Shown: piece by piece, positions 1 through 10,091 of the stretch
Layout: each line of letters opens with the position of its first letter
Numbering within the stretch: position 1 is the first letter of the stretch
Source: Podospora bellae-mahoneyi
Lineage: Eukaryota; Ascomycota; Sordariomycetes; Sordariales; Podosporaceae
DNA: 64,000 nt
Direction: 5' to 3'
Assembly (NCBI RefSeq): GCF_035222275.1
Contig: NW_026946359.1
Coordinates: forward strand, 3,286,001-3,350,000
Translations under genes and position numbers: made by a program
The notes under the pieces: generated by a model
Database searches by the model: none
What the model saw: the letters and a program-made list of their open reading frames with translations, nothing else
Told to the model about the DNA's origin: nothing

Positions 1-1980
1 CCACACATCATGCCTCAACTCCACCAGCTCGCGGTAGAAATCTTCTTTGGTGATCTCCTTGGCGGTATCTTTGCTCTGCCTCTGTTCAACGGTGATATCA
101 ACATTCAGGTTCTTCTTGTTGAACTTTTGCTTGATATCGAGCTTGGGACAGCCGGCGCTGTGGATCCACTGAGCCCAGAGCTCGTCAGGCCGGTACGTGC
201 TCATCTTTTCACAAGCTGTCCGGAACGACTCGGCAGACAACCATGTAGTCTCATTCCTGGTGTCAATGTTCGCCGTGGAAACGATCTTGGAGATCACACG
301 GACGATGCCTGTCGATCCTGTCATCTTGGACATTCGTTGATCGAGGATGAAAAGAACCAACGGAGCTTTGAGGGCCATGAACTCTTGTTCAAAGTCGCCA
401 ATGTGAAGGTGCTCGCCAAGATCGTGGAGCGAAGGGCGACTAACATCTTGCTCCACCAACTTGTCGGACAGCGTCTTCATGTGAAACCGATACCAGTTAT
501 TACCGCATATCGTTTTCATGAAAAGGTCCGTCATGAACCATTGGATGCCGATGATCAACCAGTAGTCCGAACGCCGGTTTGGGACGATGTAAACTCCAAA
601 GTACTGGCTAGCCAGAGCATGGACCAGCTTCCGAGTAACTTCAGTCTCCACCTCAATGATGTCCTCGGGATAGAGAAGTCGTGTGCTGCAGAGCGATATT
701 GAGGTTCCTGAGACCGTGTCTTGAACCATGTCCTCCACAAAGACGACCTTGTAACTATCGAATGGATAGCGTCCAAACTCGGGCGCAAAGTAGTCAGCCG
801 CAGCCACGATAGGCTGGCAGGTATGAAGAACCTCTTCAGCACGGCCTGGGAGACAGTATCCGTGAATCTTGGCCGCGTTGGCTCCAAGCTTCTCGTCTGC
901 CTCTTCCGTTCTGAACTCGGACCAAAGCTGGATGTGCTCAAACGGCCCGATGGCAAAGGCGATGTGCTGGGCAGCCGCTATCGAGGACTCAAAGGTCATA
1001 ATCTTCTTCTTGTCATCCAGAGGATCAATCTGCTCGCCCGTAAGATTGCCAGAGCAGACTACGGTCATCTCCAGCATCTTGTCCTCCTCGAGCAGCCTGG
1101 AAGCTGGTGGTGGCGGCGCCGGATCTTCCCCTTGTTTTCTCTTCCTGCTGCCATTCGAGACCAGACTCGTTGATGGCTGAGGGAGGGCAGCTGACTGCTC
1201 AAAGACATCACCCAAAGTTCGCGGGCACTTAATGGACAACTCCCAAGGATGTCTCGACCCCGGGTCATCCACGCATGGGAAGATGCAGGAAACAGCGCCA
1301 GGCTCCAGAGAGTGTCGGGTATAGACATGCGGATATCTCTTGTCTCCCTCGTCGACGCCGACGAAATGCAGGCCATCCCGGATATTTTTCGAACGGAAAG
1401 GTATAGCGATCTTATAACTATGAGCCTCAGACTGCTCCATTCCCGAAGCGGCTGCCTCGTTCTTTGCCCGTGCAAGCTCGGGCATTTGTCGGGCTTTGGC
1501 GGGCGGCTCCGACAGATACTCGCGTTTCAACGACACCTTGAGGGATCCATCGGCGGGGACGCAACATGGCAAAGCAGTCCGGTCGCTGTTTGGGACCTCG
1601 GGTCTCTTCAGCGGTCGCAGAGGCTGCATTCGCCGTGACATGATGTGGTGTTGTGGGGCGCCGATTTGGTACTCGCGAGGAACCTGCATGAGGTCGTAGG
1701 GGTCCGAATATGATGCCTTGGTTTTGAAGCCATTAACGGTGATATTGTCGATATCAATATCGCACTGACGAGCATCCAGCTGAATTTCTTCGAGGTCCGG
1801 CTCGATAGGGAAGATGACCATCGTAGATACTCCATGGACGCTCTTGTTCTGGAGATCGACCTCGATCGCAACGTGCTGCTTGAGCACGACAAATGGGAGA
1901 GCCGCAACTGGTGGTGGTGGCAGATCGTCTCCTCCAAGTGTGAGGTCGCCCGCGGCGCCGTTTTCAACCGTGAGAGACAT
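1..1980 (-). CDS. TAF2: TFIID subunit TAF2 (C-terminus beyond window)
   Basis: Largest M1-aminopeptidase-like subunit of TFIID, which binds core-promoter DNA in the nucleus. The frame is open without introns from ATG at 1980 to base 1 (660 codons); TAF2 proteins are usually well over 1,000 residues, so the C-terminal half is off the left edge. The start suits the family: a short acidic leader, then FVVLKQHVAIEVDLQNKSV, the first beta-strand repeat. The aminopeptidase fold is recognisable (PFDSYKVVFVEDM, ISLCSTRLLYPEDI), but the zinc/catalytic motif HExxH reads HALAS at residues 454-458, and the usual NEGFA segment reads IIGIQ. It is therefore catalytically dead, as expected for TAF2. Residues about 280-300 carry a KRKQ-containing Pro-rich insert. 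The upstream neighbour is divergent and 4.6 kb away. Confidence 0.93.
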   Translation of the reverse strand, partial: MSLTVENGAAGDLTLGGDDLPPPPVAALPFVVLKQHVAIEVDLQNKSVHGVSTMVIFPIEPDLEEIQLDARQCDIDIDNITVNGFKTKASYSDPYDLMQVPREYQIGAPQHHIMSRRMQPLRPLKRPEVPNSDRTALPCCVPADGSLKVSLKREYLSEPPAKARQMPELARAKNEAAASGMEQSEAHSYKIAIPFRSKNIRDGLHFVGVDEGDKRYPHVYTRHSLEPGAVSCIFPCVDDPGSRHPWELSIKCPRTLGDVFEQSAALPQPSTSLVSNGSRKRKQGEDPAPPPPASRLLEEDKMLEMTVVCSGNLTGEQIDPLDDKKKIMTFESSIAAAQHIAFAIGPFEHIQLWSEFRTEEADEKLGANAAKIHGYCLPGRAEEVLHTCQPIVAAADYFAPEFGRYPFDSYKVVFVEDMVQDTVSGTSISLCSTRLLYPEDIIEVETEVTRKLVHALASQYFGVYIVPNRRSDYWLIIGIQWFMTDLFMKTICGNNWYRFHMKTLSDKLVEQDVSRPSLHDLGEHLHIGDFEQEFMALKAPLVLFILDQRMSKMTGSTGIVRVISKIVSTANIDTRNETTWLSAESFRTACEKMSTYRPDELWAQWIHSAGCPKLDIKQKFNKKNLNVDITVEQRQSKDTAKEITKEDFYRELVELRHDVW

Positions 1981-4900
1981 GGCGGTCTGCAAAATGCGAT
2001 CGGATCTTGATGAAAGGTTGAGAAATCGATTCCGAGTTGAAATGCGGATGCAGTCGCGAGTCGTGGAAGGTGGGCGAGTGTTAGCACTGCCTGCGAGAGA
2101 AAACTGTGATTGAACAGGTCGGCCTCTCAAGGCTCGCGGAGATGGGACCTGTTCAGTCGGTCATGGCAGTTCGTCAATGTGCCACGTATGGAAGAGTGAC
2201 GGCCGTAAAACGGGAGGATAGTGGCTTCACTCGATGGATGATGGATGGTAGTCTCGTTGGCTGGATTTGAGATGCACGCGCGAGAGAAACCGGTGTTGGC
2301 AATGGTTTGGCGACAAAACCGGGAGCCTGAAAATTGACTGTTGTGGCAGGGAGGGAGAGAGAGCGAGAGGCGTCGTCGGTGTTGCAAAGCCAAAATTCAG
2401 AGCAGCAGCTCGCGGTTTGCGGTTTTGCGAAATGCGCCGGCGCCCCGCAACAAGGCAAGCAGTTAGTTGTTCGCCAGGCAGCACAGTGCCAGAGGTGAGG
2501 CTACAATATCCAGTAGCAGCGCAGGCAGAACGAGTGATGGAATGGCACGGCGGAGGGTTCGCCGGGGATTGCTGCCGTCGTGGTTGACGCGATCGAGAGC
2601 CAGGCCTTGGCCCAGATGCGGAAATGGTCCCAACTCCGCTAAGCTTCAGTGGAATACTGATAACCTGCCGAAGTTTTGCCGGGGCATCTCTGATATGATA
2701 AGCCGATAAGAGCTCCAGACTGATGTCATTGTTCACAACATCAACCATTCACTTTTCAACATTATATATTTCATTGCTTGTTGGTTTACTGCGATAACTA
2801 ACGTAGCTTCGTTATTTACAAGGGCCATTTTATACTTAACCACAATGCTTCACATTTTCCCGAGCATGGATCATAGAGTCTACGGCTAATATAAACTTTG
2901 AGAGGCAGTGACAACACTACATCCCTTGTTGATCCGGCCTCTCAAACATCGCTGGAGAATAGGCTCGAAGATCACAGGCGACGAAGGTAATGAGATTATA
3001 TGAGGTTACTCATTTGATCAACAGCAAGGCAGCTGATCGCCAAGTGGTTTTTATGACAAGGCTGCTACAATGTTCGACACCAACAGCAACACAACTTGGA
3101 CAGTATGATGGCTCAATCAGTCGTTGGGAATGGAACAGACGGAGAGAACCCAAGATATTCGTCCAAGTAGGAAAGAGGTCAAACAGAACAAAGTATGGCA
3201 AACATCTTCCTGAGTTCTTGCTAATCAGCCCACGACACCTCTTGAAGCCCAGTTTCGATCCAGGTGCCAGAATCTTCAAAGCCAGAATTTCTGCGCCGGC
3301 TGATTACCCAAACACTAAACCTACACCTCACCTCCTCACTTGCGGTGAGGCATCAAACACAGATCCCAACTCCAGCCTGGTGCCGAAAGACAGCCTCACC
3401 GTCTGCCCACCAAGTCCAGGCCTCACCTTTGCCATCTTTGCGGTGCAGGAATTCTCAAAATCAGACTTCTAGTCCCGTTTCATCCTCACCCCTCAAAAAA
3501 TTGTGACGAAAAAAAAACCCACGATAGGACTCCAACAACAGCCTCAACCCAGTGCCACCTCACAAACCCCCACCACACTTTCCCCATTCAGACACAAACG
3601 AGACTTCCCATACCTGGTAGTATAGTTCATGTACGTCTGCGTGTTCCTACATATGCAGGTTCAGTGAGTCACCGCCCCCCTCTCCCCATGCAAATATTCC
3701 TGCCCAATACTATCTCCCAAGCAAATGCCGATGAAACGAAACATTTTCATCCACTTCATGACTCCTCTGGCCCGATCGTCCGGAGAAACAAAGCAACTGA
3801 AACGGTGAAACATGCAGCTAGCTTTCACCTGCAGGAAACAAAACTGGATCTAGAAGAACAAGATCTCTCTCCGCCTTTATGACTCTTGTTCTTCTGCATG
3901 TCGATGTGTTGGGCTGGTTAGGAAAGTCTTGGGGTAGGTTGTGGGTGTCTGATAGCCAATCGACGGACCGAAACACGAACTTGACAGGTGAACGGCACGT
4001 GGTTATGGCATTTTCAGAGAAATGATTGGCTGTATTGTTGCAGCGTGGTGACAGGGGAAAAGGAACGAATCGGGACGAGGGGCAGAATCGCGAGCCATAC
4101 ACGACCGGGCCGCGACGGGAACGCCAGAAGATCGCGAGGTCACGGGATCTCGTGGAGCAAGAGAAACAAGTTGCTCGGGAAGATGACATTATTCCCGGGT
4201 AATTCTCGTCCAGGGAACTCGTAAGCCGGGAGAGTCGGGGAGAAAGGCTAGTACGTATAAGCGCCCGGTGAGGCGGTGCAAATGGACCCTACGTCAGATT
4301 CAAGCAAAACCGTTGACAAGAAGCAGGAGTTGAAATCGGAGACCGGAAAGGCAAACCTGAGAAACTCCGGGGTCGGAGATTCGGTCTGGCGTTCTGGCGG
4401 CTACTGAAAATCTTCAGCCATCTCAAAATGCTTGAACTGCTGCGGCCGCCGAAGGAGGAGGGGGAAAGCTGATCTGATTGACTGCGGCGGCTGTTCACGA
4501 AGCACAGCTTAACAAGCCTTTTGCTTGGTATGTTAGCGCCGGCAGCGGTGGCACAGCAGATTGTGCTAACAGATCGTCGTAGTACTCTGCCGGATGTTAC
4601 ACGCGGGCGGAAGCGGGAAGATGGGCGGTTGTGGGCGCTTACAATGTCAAGCGTCAAGCGAGCTGGGCGGATCTCTCCGGGCGGCTATTTCATAGACCCA
4701 AGTCCCAGGGAGCAAAGACCGATATTGGTCTCATATCCGCAACCGCTCAACGGGCTACTACATCGGACGCTCATAAGACAGAGCAATCTCAGCAGGCGCT
4801 CGCTTCTCTAGTGAGATTTGCGTCCAGGGAGACCCAGGACAAGACCATGACCGAAGCTCGAGGAAGAAAAGGGAGATCTAGATCCGCAAATGCAAGCATG

Positions 4901-6574
4901 GGTAAACTCTATTCCCAAAATTAGTACATACAAAATAAATCATGAGGCCAGACCATTGAGAATTGTGAGGCGGGCGTGATGCCCAAGGGTTCAAGGGTTA
5001 GAAGTGAAGCCATGTCCGGATGCCCAATATCATGTGTTGGCCGAATCCAGAGTGCAGTTGATATGAAGTCAAGTGCGGGGTTGTATGCTCGACGTTGTAT
5101 GCTCGACGTTGTATGAATGAATTCTCCGAGGAAAGCCACAGGCGTGGCTGACCAGTTCTAGATGGCAGCTCCCGCTCTGCAGCCCCGGATTTGTTCTTGT
5201 CTGGCCATCGCCATATCAGATGTTTGTCGCGATGGATGACCGTGTCGTGGTTCGAGTCGCCAAAAACCGCGAAGAGCGTGGATGGATGGTGGGACGGTGG
5301 TACGTACCGTGGTAAGAAAAGCGCGGCGGCAGCGTGTCGTCGAATGGCAGCTCAGAACCAGGAACGCTGGATGTTCCCCACAGCGAACGATTGGCGCCCG
5401 GCAGCTGGCCAGATGGACCGTTGCGCAAGCTCCAATGCAAGACCATGTGTCTAAATTTGAATGACTCATAGACGCTGCATGAAGGAGCTCTCGAACCTAT
5501 CAGAGGCGTGGTCTTGCATCCTCAAGTCGTTTTTCAAAAGAAAATGTTCGGGGCCTTGTTCGCTGTTTATGAGGGGAAAGAACTGAGGTTGAGAGAAGCT
5601 CTGCTGTGGGGGAGAAATGCGGGAGTTGGTGGAGAGCTTTGCGGGAGGAACGGGGAGCTTGGGCTACCAGAAACCACTTTGTCCGTTCAAGGTCTGAATC
5701 TCGCACTGGTTCCGACATGTGCCAGACAGCGCAAAAGGGGCCGTGCGACAAGATCACAAATCTAGCGCGGCACCAAGCCATTGTTTCCAGCGATCTCTGC
5801 TCTTTGTGTGGTGGCCATCTGATATTGAAGAGCCGCCGAGCACGGGCCACTCCCGGGTACGTACCTTGTCTAAAGACGAGAACCTCAACACCCAACCTCT
5901 AACGTGGCTGCTTTCCTCCCTCCACTACGAATCCGCTACTGCCCGGCAGACGTTGAGTGACATGATCATTCCCGGTCGACGCCATCGCTCTCCGCGTTTC
6001 AGGTTTATTTTCATCCACTGGGAAAGCAGGGCTACCTCTGTCTGCAGCTGTGTAGGGCATGTTTGCATGTACATCCCACTTGGGAGAAGTGGAAGACACT
6101 TGACAGCAGCCCTGCCCTTTTGGCGGGCGTGGGATTGCCGTCCTGTCCGCTCTTGGCTTGGATCGCTTCGCGGTACACGCCCTGCACGCCTACCACGTCC
6201 CACACGCCCTACACACCCGCGCCCATCTCCAGATATCGCGCCCCCCAGCCAGTCCCTGTGGACCTACCGGGCTGGTGCATCATGGGCCCGCTCCAGCCGG
6301 CCATCCATGGCCTATGATCCCCCGGTTCTGATGTTCTGATCTTGCGACGAGGATAAGTATCCTCTTTTTCCCACCTCTCGTTTCTCATGTTTCCATCTCC
6401 AGTATCAGACATCACCAGTCTTCCATCATCTTTCCTTTGAAACAAAGGGCTTCTCTGGAGAGCTCGGCTTGAAGCCATCCCATCTCTTTCTGTCAACTCA
6501 TACACACAACGGAGCCGGACTCCACATCGACAACTACACTAATTCTAGTAATCAACCTCCCCCAGGCAGTCACC
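1981..6574. other. Intergenic region between TAF2 and the 6575 gene
   Basis: This is a divergent intergenic region of about 4.6 kb. All open frames here are short, start mostly at non-ATG codons and resemble no family I know. It should hold the promoters of both flanking genes. A 14-bp tandem repeat lies at 5081-5115. The last 200 bases before 6575 are pyrimidine-rich with CCATCTCC/CATCACC runs, typical of a fungal 5' leader. Confidence 0.6.
5081..5115. repeat. 14-bp tandem repeat, 2.5 copies
   Basis: The unit TTGTATGCTCGACG occurs at 5081-5094 and 5095-5108, followed by a half copy TTGTATG at 5109-5115. Copies are identical, so the duplication is recent or maintained by slippage. Confidence 0.9.
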
Positions 6575-8363
6575 ATGGCCTCGTAAGTAAACAACAGTCG
6601 AAGTAAACAGAGGCGATCTTGGCGGCTAACATTTCTTGCCATCAATCAGTCTTGGAGAAGTCACCTTTGACTTCACATTCCCATGTGATCCTTCAACGCC
6701 TCCCAGCTTCACTTTTGACCCATCTCTTTTGGAGATCCCCTACAACCAAGGTCATGCTCGCTCCAGCTCACTTTCATCCATCTACTCTTTCGAGTCCACA
6801 CCATCAGAGCCCATCTCGGCACCCAGCACCCGCCGGACCACCCCAGCCCGGTCTCCCATCCGGACTCATGGGCCTCTTCTCCTGCCCAAGATCCGCAGCC
6901 AGGATCAAGCCATCGGCCCTTCCGCTGCTGCCCCGGCTGCCAAGCGCCAAAGGACATCACCAACCCCAGCTGCCCCCAACAAGAGCGCCTACCGCCCAAC
7001 ACACGCCCGCAGCTACACCAGCCCAGAGGCCATCTCCTTCACCAGCTCGGTCTCTTTCACAGATGACAGCAACCCAGCACCTCTTCTCTGCTCCCCCGTG
7101 AGCTTTGCCCACGATTCCGCCGCAAACCACTCCCGGAGAGCATCTTCCTGCAGCGTCGAAAACATCAGCTTCCCCAGCCAGGTCACATCCTACCGCCCCA
7201 TGCCCACATACGTGCCCGCCAGACGCACCAGCACAAGCCCCACACCGCCACCCCAACCCCAACCCCAGACCCATCTCTCCCAACCCGAACAGTACAACCT
7301 CTACCAACAATATGTCCCAAGAGCGCCATCACCATTGGCCGCTGCCGCCCCCATCGTCCCAGACATGACCCCCTCCACAACCCTCTACTCCTACCTCACC
7401 TCCTCCAACCCAGCCCCATCCCTCGTCAGGAGCATCTCCTTCCCCCTCCGTGACCCGAACATCAAGCACTTTTGGTGGGACGTCCGCCAGATCAGACCAT
7501 GGACCAACTTCACCGCCCAGAGCCTCCTGTCTCTCCCCGGCGCGGAGTCGTGCCTTTCCACCCCGCTCTCAGCGGCTCTGCTGCCCAGCATTTCCGCCGG
7601 CGGGCAGAGACACCCCGAGACGGAGGCGGCGCTTCACGGGATCTACGCGGGGTATTACCTCCCCAAGCTGAACAACGCCCTCGCGCTGTCGTCAACACAG
7701 CCGGTCCAGCTGTCGGTGCCGAAGAAGGCTGCTGCTGGGATGAACACGGAGTGCATGTTTGTGGGCAACGTCCCCGGCGACGAGGCCAGCGCGGCGGCGA
7801 TCTTCGGGGGCAAGCCGATGGCGAGGGTGGTGGGGATTGTCAAGAGCTTCGATCGGTTCAATACCGGGATGAGGGTGGAGGGGAATGTGAAGAGGGTGGA
7901 GTACCTCCGCGGTCTTGCGCATCTGCATCATGCGATGAGGGAGCACGGGTGTAGGTATGGGTTTATTCTGACCGAGATTGAGCTTGTGGTTGTGAGGAAT
8001 GGGGGGGAGAGGACGCCGCATTTTGGGTTTTTGGAGGTGACGAGTGTGCAGCTGAACAAGACTGACGATCTGGAGGGGCCGGTGGAGGCGGAGAATGCGG
8101 AGATGACGGCTTGTTTGGCGCTTTGGGGGTTGTGCATGCTGGCTGGGGATGGGGCGATGCCGGGGGAGGCGCATTGGAAGAGCGAGATCGGGGCGCCGGC
8201 GGAGGGGACGAGGAGGAAGGCTTTGGAGAGGGATGGGTGGATGCCGCAGCCGCAGTTGGCGGAGAAGAGGGAGGCGAAGAGGAGTAGGGGGTGGGTTTGG
8301 CCTGAGGATGCGGTGGGCAGGAAGGAGTTGGGGAAGAGGGGGGTTAGGTATGGGGGTTGTTAG
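6575..8363 (+). CDS. Conserved filamentous-fungal protein of unknown function
   Basis: Two exons: 6575-6582 (ATGGCCTC) and 6650-8363, giving 573 aa beginning MASLGEVTFDF. The 67-nt intron has donor GTAAGT, branch GCTAAC at 6625-6630 and acceptor CAG at 6647-6649. The first 270 residues are Ser/Pro-rich and probably disordered, with a PAAKRQRT basic patch near residue 100 that could be a nuclear signal. The second half is a compact domain: FWWDVRQIRPW near 280, YYLPKLNNAL near 345, VVGIVKSFDRFNTGMRVEG near 395, YLRGLAHLHHAMREHGC, then FILTEIELVVVRNG and HFGFLEVTSVQL, ending in ARGWVWP-like RSRGWVWPEDA. The I(T)E-IELV ... GFLEV spacing is vaguely like a restriction-endonuclease-like core, but I cannot support an activity. 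I recognise the domain as widespread in ascomycetes without knowing a demonstrated function. Codon use is biased to G-rich codons toward the end. Confidence 0.85.
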
Positions 8364-10091
8364 TTAGATTGCATGGCTGGTTCATGATGAAAGGGTCTGT
8401 GACTCTGGTGAAAAAGAAAAAGAATAGTGAGACTCATGACTGACGACTGGTTTCGGGTGGGTCATGGGGACTTGAGGATTGGAGTTTTGGATATGGGAGT
8501 GGGCATTTGGGTACATTTTTGATAGTTAATACAAAGTTCAGATGATCAACACCTTTGACGTTGACTTTCTGTGATATTGTGCGGCTCTTCATCCCAGCAT
8601 CAACCCTCTCCAACCCAACCTCTTCTCCCAAAGTCCCATCAACACCCATTGTCCCAAATCCACAGTAAAGCCCTCCAACCCATCACCAAAATACCCCACC
8701 GACACTCCCCGTTGCTTTTACGTCTCCATCCTAGACTTTAGATAGCGATGTAAGCTGGTTCGAGGTTTCGCCTCTGCTTCTCTGTCAGTGTGGTAAGCAG
8801 TTCATTGAATAGGAGACACCGCCTGCTGGCGATGATGGGTAAGCTTAGATGGTTGGGAATGCCGCGCGGGCGGGCCATGATTAGTCAGGAGTCCCTCGTA
8901 GGATAGTTTATATTCCGACTACTGCTGGGGCTGAGATGGATGGGAGGTGACGGGGGAAGCGGGTGGTTTATCTTTGTATGGCTAAACAGATCTATCTTGT
9001 TGATAAAGATCACGACGGCTCATTTGGACATTGTTGTTACCTTTTCTGTGGTTTATCTGGGAATTGAAATGTTAGCAGGAGGAGTTTGTGATGTGTTTGG
9101 ATGTACTCATGTATGATGAAGTTGACAACTTTGGTGGAACTGGCCTTGATTGGATAAGATTGGTGTTTGAGTTGTGGCACTTGGGCGCAGTGCTTGGGCT
9201 CAATATTTGGGTTGTGGGTTGGGTGTATCAGTCGATGAATGGGGTGTTGTGTGTAGTTGTCTTTGGTAAATCTGGTTTTATACTATCAGCATATGGGCCC
9301 ATGAAGGTCGGAACCCCTTAGATCGGAACAGCTTCCGTAACTGGTACCGGGCCGGGGCTCATAATGGGATCCGCCACGGAACCTCCGTGCCAAGCCGGAC
9401 CGGATTTCGGAATGCTTCTCAAGTCCTGCCGGGCAGAAAAGAGGGTTAGGGTTAATAGAATGGCTGACAAATTACCCCCTCTTGCCCCACTGCAATCTTG
9501 GCTCCAGAGCTGCGCCTTCGTGATGGACCTTCTCCTTTTCTCAACAGTCGCCAGTGCGTCAGGTGCATGTTCGGAGGGCACAAATCACTGAACAGGAAGC
9601 TTGCCATTGGCACTCTTATCCATTGTTTGCCAATGGAATCGACTGACTGAATGGGTAGAGTGAAGTGGGGCTGCGTTAGTTGCATCTGCACTGCGCTGTG
9701 CTGTCGCAGTTGAGGGCGCTGTGGTGGCTGCGACAATCCAAACCATAGATAGGGTGGTTAACCTCTGGGACAATAACCCAAAATAAAACCGTAGCTATAG
9801 AAAAATAAAAGAAACAATATTGTGGCTTCATTTTTGAAAAACACCAGTTGGTCGCACGCCCTCAGAAGCAGCCTTCTTTGCTAGGTATTGTCCAGCCAGA
9901 ACTGGATTGAAACCACACCATCAACCCCCAGGTCGACGAGTGGTCACAGCACAGCGAGCGGCCCCAAAACTCGCAGCAACGCTCTTCGGTGCCAAGCGAC
10001 CTTTTCAATTCCCAACTTCAGTCAGCGACAGTTGCGACTTGATATCGGCAGCAGGAGCATGTGCAGCGGACCATGACAGACACGCTGCACA
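8364..10091. other. Intergenic region with a telobox-like motif
   Basis: No supportable gene is present in these 1.7 kb; open frames are short and unlike any family. A telobox-like AGGGTTAGGGTTAA lies at 9442-9455, about 640 bp upstream of the SAS4-like start. The final 300 bases are the likely promoter and leader of that gene. Confidence 0.6.
9442..9455 (+). promoter_or_regulatory. Telobox-like element (AGGGTTAGGGTTAA)
   Basis: Two contiguous TTAGGG-type units sit in an intergenic region. In fungi and plants such teloboxes upstream of housekeeping genes bind Myb/TRF-like factors such as Tbf1. A role here is inference from the motif and its place upstream of 10092; a chance occurrence or a relic of telomere repeat insertion is equally possible. 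Confidence 0.3.

Noticed and set aside
2227-2748. 173-codon minus-strand frame upstream of TAF2
   Set aside because: Low-complexity Arg/Ser/Pro text with no domain, overlapping several equally long frames; consistent with promoter DNA.
5250-5270. GGTTCGAGTC resembling a tRNA B-box
   Set aside because: No A-box, acceptor stem or cloverleaf can be drawn around it. Other GGTTCGA words (for example near 8758 and 17392) also fail, so no tRNA is called.
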